A stretch of DNA of 64,000 bases, taken from Helopsaltes ochotensis (lineage: Eukaryota > Chordata > Aves > Passeriformes > Locustellidae). Where the stretch lies: contig VXBM01000057.1 in NCBI GenBank assembly GCA_013400155.1, forward strand, positions 1,843,978 to 1,907,977. Reading direction: 5' to 3'. The first letter of the stretch is position 1, and each line of letters starts with the position of its first letter. The translations under genes and the position numbers were made by a program. Of this stretch, positions 1 through 13,235 are shown in pieces. The notes beneath the pieces are model-generated. The model was not told the DNA's origin. It ran no database searches and saw only the letters and a program-made list of their open reading frames with translations.

Positions 1-3000
1 TGAACGCTTTAAAGAATCCACAGCCTTCAAACATGCTTTCATGGGCAAGTATAAAGTAATGTTTTATTACCAAAATAAATTTCTAAGAGCCAACACTTCA
101 CTGGAGGGGGGAGGTGAAGAACAAACTTGCAATGAATATGATAAGAAGAGGTAGTATGTCTACTCTGCTGGCAACAGTATCAAGCTTCCTTTTTTGATCT
201 CTAGCTAGAACTCAAAACGCCACAGCAAAACCTTCCTGTAGAGACAGAGGCAATTCAAAACATCTCAGAACCCTGACCCTGACAAATGTTAGGAACCTGG
301 AAGTCAGGAGTACAGTACCCCATTGGGGCTACTTTTATCTCAGGCCCACTGCTATATTCAACAATGCACTTCTAAATAAGAATATTTTTAGAACAAAAAT
401 CACTCCGGTGTATATAAATTCGTTACTCCTCTGCCCAGAACTCCCAAAATCTCATGGCCATAAACTCCAGTCATATTGGGACACATGGATATGCTATGTT
501 TTATGCTATGTTTTTAAGATTTTTATTCTATCTTACATTCAGTTTTCAATGCCTAAGAAAATGCAAATAGCTGTCATTGCTTCCATGCTATTAACAGCAG
601 CAATCCTTTGATATTCTTAAATAAAGTAATTGTCTTCTTCAAGAATCAAGCACAATCTTTATGCATCAAGAAGATAAGGCTTAGACATAAAAGAAAAGGT
701 ACATTCAGGTGTAATCTGTTGCAGATCTGCCTGTGCAGACACTGAGCAGGTCCACACCAAGACTGAGGGGGAGCAAGAACACCCAGCCATCCTTACTGGA
801 AACATGTCAGGACAGTAACTACATAGGTAGACCAAGGGTCCTAGCAGTCCTCAGCTCCTTTTCCTCCCCTTAAAATGTGTATTTCTGCAGGAGATGTACA
901 GGAACTAGTTATGAAAGTCAAGCAATTAAAAAGCATTTCTGAGGTATTCATGGGACGGTACCAGCCACAAGTGCCTGACAGCTCTGCATGTGTGAAAGTC
1001 CCTGGAGAGCCATCACACTTCAATTACTATCACTAACATTAGTCATTATCAGGCTGGCTTCAGTCCCTGGGGAAGGCAGCTTGTGATGACAATATCCAGC
1101 CTCTCCTTGTAAAACAATTCATTAGGCAAAGCAGAACAGCTGGGGCAGCCACGTGGAAGTCTGCAGAGTGGCCCCCCACCGGGACCTGCAGCCCCCCTTT
1201 TCCTTTTGGACAGGGGCAGCTAATGCCCCCATGACAGCTGTAAAAGCCTCTGGGGACACTTCAGGTTTAATCAGTGCTCCTTATACTCAGGGGAAGCATT
1301 TGATTGCAAACTTAAACTAATGGCACTCAGAAGGTTACAACAATCATCAGATAAGAGGCTTTAGGGCATTTTTATCTTGTTCTAATGCTCCGAAGTTAAT
1401 GAAGCAATAAGAGACAGATACTATCAGACTTGGTCTAGCAACATTGTAAAGACTGGATGTTCAAAGCGGCATTTACTGCAGATGCAAGAGGTAAGGTGGC
1501 AAGTTCACTATTGATCTTACAGAAGACTTCATGCTCAGAACGACTGAAAACACTCAATAAAGGGACAAAATGCTTGGCAAATTTTCCCATAGCTTTGTAT
1601 GCATTATCACTAGATCCAAAATTAAGAAAATTGAAGAGGAATTTAGCAAACGAAACTGCATAATCTCTTGGCATTAGAACAGATACAGACTAATAATTTC
1701 TAACCTTTATGCTGCCAGCAAATAGAAATCCTTTTTTATATATGTAATGTCTGCAAATGGCTGAGAACAACCTTGATTTTCTTAGTTATCCTGCTTGGGT
1801 CCCAGGCTGAAGCGCACTTGATACCAGGATTTGTTTTATGATCATATTCTCATTTTACTTCTGATGACCGACACAATATTCTAATGATACCTTCCTATAG
1901 CATATAATAGCAGCAAGCAGGGGGAAACAACAACCAGCACACAGCAAAGGATGCTTAACAGCAAATGCTTTATATGCTGTTCTTCAATGCCTCGCAAAAC
2001 CAAGTTAACATGAACTCCACCTTACAACGGGCGAGATAGGAAGAGGCATGTAAGAAGGCAGATAAATGATGCAAGCAGAAGAGGGGTAGTACAAGAAACT
2101 GAGCCAAGTCTCCAAAGTCACACTCTAGTGAGACTTTTCACTAGGATCAGCTGCTGCTCTGCAAATAGGTCCAGCAACCCATACTGTGGACGAAAATTCT
2201 CTCTTCACTCCTGCCAGAGGCCAAAACTTACAGGAAAACATTTCAGACAGAGATGGCACAGGGATTATCTTTCCAAAATCTATAAATGCAGAGAAAATGT
2301 TCCAGTAACACAGAAGAATTGGAAAGTTTTAACTGAATAAAGACACAGACAGTTAAAGATGTTTAAATAATAAATACAGACCAGTTGCAAAGGTTTGAGA
2401 TTCGCTGCTAGAATGACTGCTGAGATTTGTTTGGCATTTTTGTGTTTTTATGTGACAATGGAAAAATGCACATAACCTTATGCTTGATGAAACTTTTCCC
2501 CATCCTCAATTTCTCCACTGACAGTAGTCTACACGTTATCTTGTCAGAATGAGAGTAGCAAAAAATAGGCTTCTGACAGTATAATGTAAGAACATTTTGT
2601 TTGTAGTCATGTTTCTTTCTGTGCCAAGCATGTGGCAGGTAGAAATGCTTTAATGTGACAGCCCATTCCTTTACTTTTGTGGCTAAAACCTCTGCAGTCA
2701 AGCCCCATTGACCCTCCACTTGTCTAGAGAGATGAGGGTGGTTTCACTGTTCATTTCACCCAAGACACAAGAACCTCTGTGTGTGCTGAGGACCATTCTC
2801 CTATTCTGCTTAAAGAATTGTACTGTATGAATGGACTGTATCTCCCTATGCACAAAAATGGGCTCTGCAGCCCATACTGCACAGACTTGTTATCAGCTCC
2901 ATCAATGGAAGTATTTGAAAGTCCAGTCATCATCCCTCCAAAGCCTAAAAACCATCACTGTGACACAGGAATTCTTAGGTTTCCTGTTCCTAGCCAGCTG

Positions 3001-6000
3001 CTCTCATAGAGGCAGAGCATAAAGTTGCCTCTGCCTAAAGCTCCTAAGCTGAACCGTTTGGTGCTGTGGGGAATGCAGGCTTCAAATGCACTTCTAGTTC
3101 TATTAGGAGATCTTAAATCACAGGAAGATGGAGTCACTGCATGATGGGGGTTACAAGGGCTCAGGAGGTCTCCTGGTCAAAGTAGGGTTGATTATGAGGT
3201 CAGATCATGCTGCTTAAAGCTTTATTGAGTCAGGTCTGGAAAACCTCCAAGAACAGAGAATGCAGAACTGGTGACTGCACAACGTGTTCCACTACTTGAC
3301 TAACCAGTGCTAATATTCCAGATGTCTTCGCAAAGCACAAATTGGTGCTCTGAGTAGCATACCAAAAATCCTGCAGAAGTTAATGGTGATGAATCAGACG
3401 AATGGTTTCACAGTTTTCAGAGTCTTCTTTGGTTAGTTGGTTTTCAAATTAATCAGATTTCTTTTTCTTCTTCCCCACTAACAAGGAAAAGGCTCCCTTT
3501 TCTTAACCACAGCAAGTATCTAGATCAACCTTCACTCTATCAACATAAATTCAAAGTCTTCTCCAGAAAAGATCAAACCACTGCAGAATTTCTTCCTACT
3601 ACTGAACAAACTATAGGAGACAAAGGGGACTTACAGAAGAGACATTCTTAGACATCAGTACCAGTGTCCAGGAAATGTTTTGCAGGTTTTGGGTTTTTTT
3701 AATTGGTTTGGTGTTTTTATTTTGTTGTTCTTGTTTGTTGGTATTTGTTGTCCTGGGTTGCTTTTTGGTAGAGGCAGAGATTGTGTTTCTGTCTTGTTTT
3801 AATAAAGCATGTAATACATCCTGGCTGAAGTACCTTTCAGAGGTAAGCTTTGTTTTAACAAAATCAGATTCACAAACTAGGTAATGGGCATGTAGAAAAG
3901 GTGAGGAGGAGGACAAGAGAAAAGGAAAAAACCCCACATTTCAATAAAGATCAGGTAAAAAGCATCTCATCAACTCAGCTTTTATTTAGAATTTAGCTGT
4001 TGCATTGAGCATCACTCACTTCAACAGCAGTTACCTGTCAGCTTTTGGGCCAATAAGCATGTAATCCTTATACATACAGCTTTGGAAACTCAGTTACAAG
4101 AGCTAGATGGGACCTGTCTACTACTGGAAAAACTCCTCGTTGTACTTCCAGCTTCAGGCTCCAGAATTAATCATCCAATGGCAGGTGTCATTTTAGTATT
4201 TCAAACACTTTTACACCTAACCACATTTTAAAGCTATCTACCCAATTACAAAGTTTACATTGTTTATGATAATCTCCCTTTGGTAAGAGGTATCCATCAG
4301 AATTAGAAAAATGCAGTCAGCTGCATTTGGGAGTATCAATGAATACCTGACATAATGAAAATTTGGGGTTTTACAGTTACTTTGGATATTTGAAAATAAT
4401 TCTGTGGTAAAATAATTACCTTATTATGAAAAAAATTATGTCACAGACAAAAAAAAATCCAACCCAAACTGTAGAATTTAACAAAAGAAGATTCCACATA
4501 GAGAAGTATCTACAACAGGCATCAAACAGAAAACACAAGCACAGAGAAACTGTAGAAGTTTGAACTTCTAACACATATAGGAGAGTTTTAGAGATCTTTT
4601 TTCCTTTTCCCAAACTTCAGAAGTATACAACTCCTTCTGTTGCAATCAGAATAATCAATGCCTGAAGACTATGATGACACATTAGTACTCACCATCAATG
4701 TCCACCATAGCATCTATCCCTAAGAGTAAGGGAAGGGCAAGGCAAAGATGCGAAAATTTCTTGAAACTTACAGAAATATTCATTCTACCAGCAGACAGAG
4801 AACACCCTAAGGATCCATGCAGTATTTCTTTCCATATATGACAGTTACCTAGACACTGCATTTGTTTTATGGTAAGAATGCACCATTTATGCATATGGGT
4901 AGAAGCACATCTGATATCATCAGTATACTGTCTCTCTCTGATTTTATATTCAAGAATAACCTGAACCTGCTTCTTTTTTTTTTTTCTTCTTGCACAGAGG
5001 GCAACTCAAATACACACCCATTTATTTAAAAAAAACAATAGCAGCCATGGTCCAAACTTAATTTCCATCCTCACCATCACAACCTAATCTCCTGGCACGT
5101 TAATGCAAATCAAAGTGAACACTTCTCTGACACTGGTAGCAAAGCGTGCTCCTCTCCCAAGAGAGACCTGTAAAACAGGACAGTCACTGACAGCAGTACA
5201 ATTACTGACACAGATACAGACTTTATGGACATGTTTATCTCTGCTGTAAATCCACACTCTCTCTCCACTCCGATTCATGAGTCATAAAGAAATTGCAGAT
5301 AATGAAAAAGTTGGAGAAATTTACAGCATGTCGGAAACCTCAGACAGCCAGAAGAAATTAAAGAGCTGACTGAGGATAAATCACACAGGTACAATTAAAA
5401 CTTCCTATGCCTCCTTCACTTCCAAACTGGGGCACAAGCCAATGGAGATGATGAAAAGTTGAGGTCATGACTCCTCTGACTGTAATAATTTCTTAACTAC
5501 CTACATGTCAGAATTAGCCAATTCACAGATCATGTATGAATGGCAATTTCAAGCTGGCATTCTAATGTCTTGCTCTTCCAACAGGAGGTGCCCCAGAAAA
5601 ATCATGCCTGTAAATAAGCCACCCAGCAAACAGTATAAGGAAAGGTGATTTCCTTGTCCCTCTGCAGATGCAGAGTATCTCTTACCACAGCAATGTGCAT
5701 GAAAATGAAGCGGTAGATCTACAGTGTGGGAGGAGAGTGTAAAAAGAATCAGGAGAAAGGCCAAGGTTTCACATGGAAATCATAGCACCTTGGATATTGT
5801 GGTGACAAGCCATATAAACATCTTAACAGACAATTTAAGTGTTCTTTTCACTTCTCTGAAACAATCCAATAAGGCCCAATAATTACTATGAATGTAAACT
5901 GAAAACAGCCTCCATGTTTTTCCTACTGTGAAACATTAAACCAACCATTTCAGCTGATGGTGAGCTCCTGAAATTCTCTGTGATCATCTCCTAACCCAAA

Positions 6001-7220
6001 AACAAACCATCCAAAATGTGACACATTCTATGGGAGAAGTCTACTAACTCTGCTGAGTAACTCCTCAAGCTGTGTATTACAGAAATCCAGTGTCCAAAGA
6101 GCATAATTTTGCTGCCCAGATGTAAAACTCTGCCTTCAAGCTTCGAAGCGCATGAAGTATACTATTTCACATGAAGTCCTTGCCAAACACAGTACTAAAT
6201 AACAAAATAAGTGAGAAATATGCTTTCAAGCAAAAATGAAACAGGATGAAGATTCACTCAGCAAGGCAGGGAATGCAGAAAACTAACCAAGAAAAAAAAG
6301 CAGTTGCTACAAGGAAAATTCTAAGCAGAACAGAAATAACTGAAGCACACACACCACAAACCGCTTCTTCTTATGCAGGACAGTTCACCATGCAAGTAAA
6401 CAAACGGTGTATTTTAAGAACATAACAAGCACTAGATTGGGCAGACATTGTTCTCTTCCAAGCTCAACATATTTAGAACAATGTAGGCTGTCCAAAGTGT
6501 ATTTTCTTCCATCATGTTTCAGATAATACTCGAGTATTACACAGTATTATATACTGTGCTAGAAGCACAGTACTTGGGGAGATGCCAGCTTTTAACAAGG
6601 AAAAAGAGAGTAGTATCCTTCTCACTCTTTTGTCAGCAGACAAGGTGGTAAAAACACTGCCGTATTTTCATAATAGCTGCACTGAGATTGCTGTGGGATG
6701 TAGATCCAAATCACATGCTACTCTTTTACTTTATTTCCTTCTTGCCTCTCCAAAGGCAGTTCTCTTCTCCAGCTTCACGACAACACTTTAGATAGTCTCA
6801 TTTCCGCAAGGAAATAGGGAAAGAGTTCGTGTTATAGAAAGAGTCTGCTCTTCTACACAGTTCCAAAACCTCATTTTGACTGGTAAGAAATCATAAAATT
6901 ACGGTAAGAAACCGTAAGAGTCCAACTCACTTTTCCATGCAACTCTCCACACTACAGAGAGTGGACATACAGCTTTTACTAAAATGGACCATCAAGAGAT
7001 TTCAGAATATGTCATATGACATACAAAAGCACCCTTTACTTACATATCTGTTCATATGTTGGTTTCCTACAAATACAAGAATCTGAAACATTTTGACACA
7101 AAAAACTGTACATACACATTAGAAAGAGCACTAGGCAACTGGAATGCAGAAGTGAGGCCATATTCACAAATGTAAAGTAAGGCTTCTGAGCTTAAAAAGC
7201 CTCTGTGTTGCTGGGACTAA

Positions 7221-7258
7221 AGAAAAAGTGGTTATGATCAGAAAAAGTGGTCATTATC
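7221..7258. repeat. 19-bp imperfect tandem duplication
   Basis: Two adjacent 19-base copies (7221-7239 and 7240-7258) differ at two positions, with a partial third copy after them. It lies inside the LIN52 intron and looks like a small replication-slippage duplication. Confidence 0.8.
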
Positions 7259-10185
7259 AGAAAATATTTGGTTTTTTATCTGATCAATTACATCATTGAT
7301 AGAAACCTGTTTGGGTACAAAGGCCAGGTGTTTTGCATGGAGCCTAAACAGGCTGCACATTCATGCTACATGAAGACACTCCTAGGCAAGCCAATCTATT
7401 ACAAAAAAGGAAAAAGCTGTTTTAGTAAAAGGATACATTACCATCCTTCATTTCCTTATTTTGATTCTAATTCAGCAACTTTGTATACACAAAGTTCAAG
7501 TACAGCAATTGTCACACCCTGTCTTGTAGTTTAATAGATAAGTTCAGTCCACCAAAGATGGAGCCCAATTTAAACATATCCTATCCATGATCAGCATCAA
7601 AATGAGGTAAAAAAAAACTAATCCAAAACTCAATGACAACAGTAGCCTGCAAGGATTACTGGCAGAACTAAGGGTGTATGTTCAAAAAATGCTACAGTTA
7701 AATCCTGATGAACTGCTCTGCCCCTCCACACCTACAAAAAAAAGCTGAACTTGCAGGCAAGAGATCACAACAGACAGCATTTATCCAAAATGAAAAATGA
7801 AAAACCGAAGACTACCAATCTAAGGAAAAGTGGTGATCTGTACATAGCTTGGAATTCAGAAGGACTCCTTTATGATTTTCCAGAAATTTCAGAGGCTGCT
7901 GAGGTTACACAGGACTACAATTCAAAACCAAGGACAGTTTAACTTGAGAGCAAGGTAGTTGTTCCTCATTCATGTGCCTATCCATCTCTTGCTGTCTCTG
8001 GAAGAGTCCCTCCATTACAGGGAGCCCTCCGAGATTTCTGGTAGTGGTTGCTTAACTACCAGGCAGTTTAGCCTATAACTAAAATAAATAATATCCATTA
8101 TCAAAGAAAAAGTTCTTCCAACCCACCACCCTGACTGACATGCCAATGGCAAACATCTATAGAAGAGTCTAAGTGCAGGGAGGCACATAGCTGTACCAGC
8201 ATAGTAATCTCTCTCTGCTTTCTGCATCTCCAAGATGTCCAAGCCACTGGGGACTTCTTAGCACCCTGGAAGGATTTATCTTCCAATCATTTTTCTCATT
8301 ATTGAATGAGAAACTTCATGCCCACAAGCTCCAGTGGTGATGTGTTCTGACTTCAACAGAAGCATAACAGAATATCCCATCATGCCTGTCCCAACACACT
8401 GTTTTATTCTCTCTGGTTCCCATACTATGAAAAACAGTGAGGAGTCATTCTCTATTCACTTTCTCTGCATTAATGTTTTACAGATCTTTTCCACATACTA
8501 CATCAGCTGTTTCTCTCCAGGCCAAAAAACTCTGGTCATTTACTAATTCTTCATATTAAAGAAAATGATCACTGACTGACTAAACCTGAAATGGTTTTTC
8601 TCTATCAGTCTGGTGCTACAAGATGACCAACCTTCCAACCTTTTGGTGTTTATCTGCAATCTCCCAGGTCATCATCCAGGTCTAAGCTGTGGGCCCTTGA
8701 TCAAACGGCTCTTCCACTGCACTCTTTTTTCTTTAACTGCTTGAATATATATGGAAAATAAATCAGCATTACAAAGAAAATAGGAACAAAGTTGCTAGAA
8801 CCTAGTGAAAGCCAGGGTGCACAAAACCACGGGAAATTATAAATAAGGAGACTTGGTTGAGTCTTGTTGAGACTTGTCTCATTGATCTTGAAAGAGCATG
8901 GGGATCTGACATTGCAAAATATAGTCATTCCTAATTTTACAGCAGGAACCTCACAAAGTAACTTCAAATAAAAATTTATTCTAACACAAGAGATTAGACT
9001 AGCAAAAATCACTGACAGGGAAATTATAAATGATATTAATACTTGTTTGGTCGGTTATCCCACATTTTCTAATATTTAAGGCACACACAGCACCAAGGCA
9101 CCTTTACCTTCATAAAGATATTGGGACTTAAGAATTATCAGGCTTTGCAGGAAGTCTCGCACTGACAGTAGCACTGGAGCTGTGATACCATAGTGGCCAG
9201 ATAACCATTCTGGCATCCGTGAGATTTTATAAACATGGCTGTGATACCAGCTACCTATATTGACATTTCAGGACTTCTGAACCAGTATAGTACGTGTTAT
9301 CTGAAAAATATCAGAGATTCACAGGGAAACAATAGTAGGACCTTCAAAAAGTCCCAGGACAACAACATTCCTCCAGTGACAGAGTGCTTTATCCATTCTC
9401 CCATCCCCCATATCTGTTACTTTTATATGTAAGTTTTTTTCTGAAGTTTGGAAAAAACCAAACTTTTAGCTTTTTTATAAGAAAACCATTTTTCTCTGTG
9501 TACGTAGTTCTCAGATACATCTCTCTGTATACCTATATCCCAAAGGATGACAGGGCATATCTTTAAATGCATGGAGTTCTCAGAGTTGCCAATTCATGAA
9601 ACCAAGACTTTACAATTCTTCTAAAGTCAGCTTTGACTCAGATGCTCCAAAAGGTGCAATGGGTCATACAGTGAAAAAACAGAGCTTTCAATCTAAATTT
9701 GGATTAATTTACATTAAATGTTTTGAAACTTGCTGCTTTGTTGAGTCAGGGACTGTGACTGGGTTCCCAAAAAATAACTATTTCTCTCTTGCTTGCCACA
9801 TTAGCTGGGGTCTGCTCATTCTGCAGTGCTCACTACTCCATTCCAAGCAAAGCCTGCAAGTGGAAAAATTAAGGGACACACAAGGGAGGAAAAAAGTTCA
9901 TAACAAGGCTTTTATACCATTTTTTCCCCAAACTCAGAAATGAGACTCACTGAGTGGCTGCAGCTCACATTCAGAAGAGTTACTATGCCTCCCAAAGTCA
10001 CCCTGTGTGAACAGTTAAAAGTCAGTGTATACACTGAGCCAAATTCCTACTCCCTTAAAATACCCACATTAATAGGAACAGTAAAATTGACACAAAGCAG
10101 GACTTTTAATACTAAAAATGGTTTTAATTATTCTAACCAATCAAATAATTCATTAACAGAAGGAAAATAGAAGGTCTAATGTGAG

Positions 10186-10243
10186 AAGGTTGGACTTCAT
10201 GATCTTGGAGGTCTTTTCCAGCCTAAATGTTTCTGTGATTCTA
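10186..10243 (+). repeat. CR1 LINE 3' tail fragment
   Basis: The short stretch reads like the extreme 3' end of CR1 elements: a TTGGACTTCATGATCTTGG block, then GGTCTTTTCCAGCCT, then a TTTCTGTGATTCT end. Only about 60 bases are recognisable. It is a 5'-truncated, diverged copy in the sense direction on the plus strand, antisense to LIN52. Confidence 0.75.
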
Positions 10244-10873
10244 AGAAACAAAGCAAAAAGAGGAAAGCAGACAGAAGCAAAATGAGGAGGTAGAATTTTA
10301 CAAAGCTTAAAAAGCAGACAAGGAAACATAAGCTGAAACTTCAAAAGAAGTGCTGAAAAATAATTTAGTTTTAAAAGACTTTATTGATACAAGGACCTGA
10401 GCCTGGAAGCTTCTAGAGAACTCCAGAACCACCTTTTAACAAAAAAATAAATACATAAAAGAGACCCAAGCCTGTCCTTAAAGAGGAAAGTAAAACTTTT
10501 TTTTTAATGATTCATGCTACAAAATTCCTGCTTCATTCAAGGAAAGCTATACTTTGACATAAATCCTGTGCTAAGGAAGGGAAGAATATTCTGCAAGGAA
10601 TATTCTGAGCAAGAATCCACCTACTAGCATGCCAGGAAGAAAGTGGAAGAACAGGCTAAATTAATTTAATTTTGACAAATTAAATTTGTTTACAGAAGCC
10701 ATGGGGCAGTCAACAAACTAACCAAGGTTACAGAAGGTAAAGGTAGCCCTGTGGGAAAAAGAGGGAAGGAAGTTGCTTGTAGAGAAGGGAAATCTGTGAA
10801 AAGCATGCAACCAAAAGAGGAACTGAGAAATCCATGGACAAAAAGTTAGAGACAGCTGGAACTGTAGATAACA

Positions 10874-10897
10874 AATGATAGTATTAGGAAAAACAGT
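10874..10897 (+). repeat. 24-bp direct repeat, copy 1
   Basis: An exact 24-base match to 11829-11852, starting AATGATAGTATTAGG, in the same orientation about 955 bases away. Flanks do not match. It may be part of an unrecognised dispersed repeat. Confidence 0.7.
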
Positions 10898-11828
10898 ATT
10901 CAACTGTTCCTAGATGAAAGCTGGATGTTCCATCAAGGTGAACAACACATTCAATACATCTGTTCCAAACTTGTCAAGAAAGCCCACTTATACAGGCAAA
11001 ACAGTAAGAGTTCATATGAATTCAAGAAACAAGACATGTAATTCTGTAATTATTAATTTATCAAACTACATCATGCCAAATCAATTATTCCGATTTCAAT
11101 GCTAATGTTGCAAGAGTACCTCAACAAATAAATGTTTCAAAAGATACCCAGTCCCACAGCACTTTGCCTAATGAATTCTAATGCAAAACTGATGTAAAGT
11201 ATGTTGTGAACTGGGTATAAGAATAACAGATCTCACAACATGACTGCAATGTCACTCAACAGATATATTTTTCGTGGAGTGCTGCGGGAATCACTCTGGT
11301 CCTGCACAGAACGTACTTAATAACTTGGATGAAAGTAAAAATCCTTGAAAATATGAAGGAATCAAGGTGGGATCTGGAAAAGAAGAGCTGGAAGGAGAAG
11401 TAAGTTCCTAATACAATGAAGCAGAATTGTCTCTAAATCTCACTGCTGATGAAACACTTAAAAATACCATAAAAAAGGACAATGCACATTCTGAAGAGAA
11501 AATACGTCACAAAAAATAATCTTGGGAAGAACAGCTTCAAGCCACAACTGAAATGTCAAAGTTCTATTTAAAAGAACCAAGACTTCTGCGGGAGGCCTCA
11601 TGCTGCCATCTAGAGGACACTGGTCAGCAGCGGGTTTCGTCCTGCTTTTGACAGCCAGTTTGAACGAACTAGCCAAGTCAAGAGGGGACTAGTAAACTTC
11701 AGTACAGTGATATAACTAAAACCAATACATCCGAGACAAAACCACAAGTCCATTAACTGTAATGAACAGATCTTTTGGATTTTTTTCTTGTTCTCTCACT
11801 TATCTAAGTCCGTAAGAGAAAATAACCT

Positions 11829-11852
11829 AATGATAGTATTAGGAAAAACAGT
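11829..11852 (+). repeat. 24-bp direct repeat, copy 2
   Basis: Second exact copy of the 24-base word at 10874-10897. After the match both copies continue with a diverging stretch that shares only a loose CTGTTC word, so the homology is either very short or very old. Confidence 0.7.
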
Positions 11853-13063
11853 CCTGAGCAGCTTCTGTTCAAATTCCACAACTAATTTTTGGTAATAATT
11901 TTCCAAAGGTAAATGCATATTACGACACACAATGTATTCAATGGATTACAGTGTAAAGGAAAACTGCCTTCAGTGACAAGAAGTTATAAGCATGGAAACC
12001 TTTTATAAAGCTTGAAAATTCAAGAATTAAGTTACAACTGTTGAGCCTCAGATATTTCAGTTTTCACCCACTTTGTCTTTACCTATGCACTTGTTCTCAC
12101 TAAAAATAAATGGAAACACATGCAACACATATTGCACATGCAATAAGGAAACAAACACCTCCCTAGCTTTACTACAACTCAGGCTCTGCTAAAGTCCATT
12201 TAGCAGAACAACACTGACAATCAGAGCCTACAACCTAACTGAGAAAGCCAATCATCAGCCAATCTTTGCATTTGACTCCATTTTACACTGTTATACTTTA
12301 ACTTCTAATCCACTAAATGCTTTATACAGTCTTAACTGATGTTAACGCTGAAAGTAAAATAAACTTGAAGTGTGTTAAAACAAGCTTAATGATTTGTTAT
12401 TAAGAATGCATTAGGCTATCCTAGGTTTGCAGTCAGAAAGACACTAAAGGTTTATTACTAAGTTGTGTTACCCACTGAAAGGAAGGTGAAAGACTTGAAA
12501 CTTTTGGTACTTTGTGTATTAGTCCAAGAGTAATTGCAAGGTCTATGTTAGAGCTTAACTAAACAGAAAAAATTAATGTGTTAGTATGTAACGGTAGCAT
12601 TAAAAACAACTCCACCAATACTCTTGAAATCCCCAAAGCTGGATCAACCTTTTAACAAGAGTCCTAAACAAGACAATGAAAGGATCTCTTTCTTCAAAAA
12701 CCCATAGTAAGAGTTGTCTGTTCGTAATTGGGATGAAGGTCATCTTTATTACTCAATGACATCACTTCCCACCACAAACTGAGTGTGGAAAAAACAGCTA
12801 CAGAAGCAGAAAACAGTATGAAGAACAAAGTGATAGGAGAATCCTATACATAAGTGCAAGTTTCATTGTGGAAGCAGTGCATGAAATTTGAGAGAAGTAA
12901 TGCCACAAGTATTCTGAGAAACACCTTCAGTATCTGAGTGAGAAATTAAGCAAAGTGACCTGATTTATTTAAGACAATGTTAACTCAGGAACAGAAGTCT
13001 CTGTGCCACTGGGTAACACCAGACTGACATACATGTTTTCCCCCATGCAGGCAGGCTGTAAGT

Positions 13064-13100
13064 TCATTCTCTCATGTAAGATGTAAGATCATTCTCTCAT
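13064..13100. repeat. nested short duplications
   Basis: The 12-base word TCATTCTCTCAT occurs at 13064-13075 and again at 13089-13100, and between them a 7-base ATGTAAG unit is present twice in tandem (13074-13087). A local slippage product in the LIN52 intron just past exon 13236-13319. Confidence 0.75.
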
Positions 13101-13235
13101 CCTGTTGCAGGAGGTCACTAACTGTCAAACACTTGCCAAATCTGCCAACATACTTTTCCAGCTACAAATGTACAAGCACATGCTTTAGTGGAAAGATTTG
13201 CAACACAGTCAGTCACATGTCTGTACAGCACTTAC

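Larger units (their letters stand above)
1..13235 (-). other. LIN52: LIN52 large intron (part)
   Basis: This stretch lies downstream of the last LIN52 exon I can place and before the expected final exon. I looked on the minus strand for the short C-terminal exon (family ending resembles EMTRGKFLNILEKPKK) and did not find it, so the intron is inferred to be longer than 13.2 kb and to leave the window at the left. Open frames here, including ones of 103 and 115 codons, have no recognisable similarity, no splice context and no biased codon use. Apart from a CR1 tail, small duplications and possible conserved noncoding blocks listed separately, I see nothing in it. Confidence 0.7.

Noticed and set aside
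2408..2719. 103-codon minus-strand frame on the LIN52 strand
   Set aside because: Does not match the expected LIN52 C-terminal exon and has no recognisable similarity.
9596..9943. 115-codon plus-strand frame in the LIN52 intron
   Set aside because: No recognisable family, no neighbouring exons and no biased codon use; compatible with chance in 13 kb of intron.
10186..10243. Possible LIN52 last exon because of a TTTTCCAG word
   Set aside because: The surrounding sequence matches a CR1 3' tail, not the EMTRGKFLNILEKPKK coding pattern.
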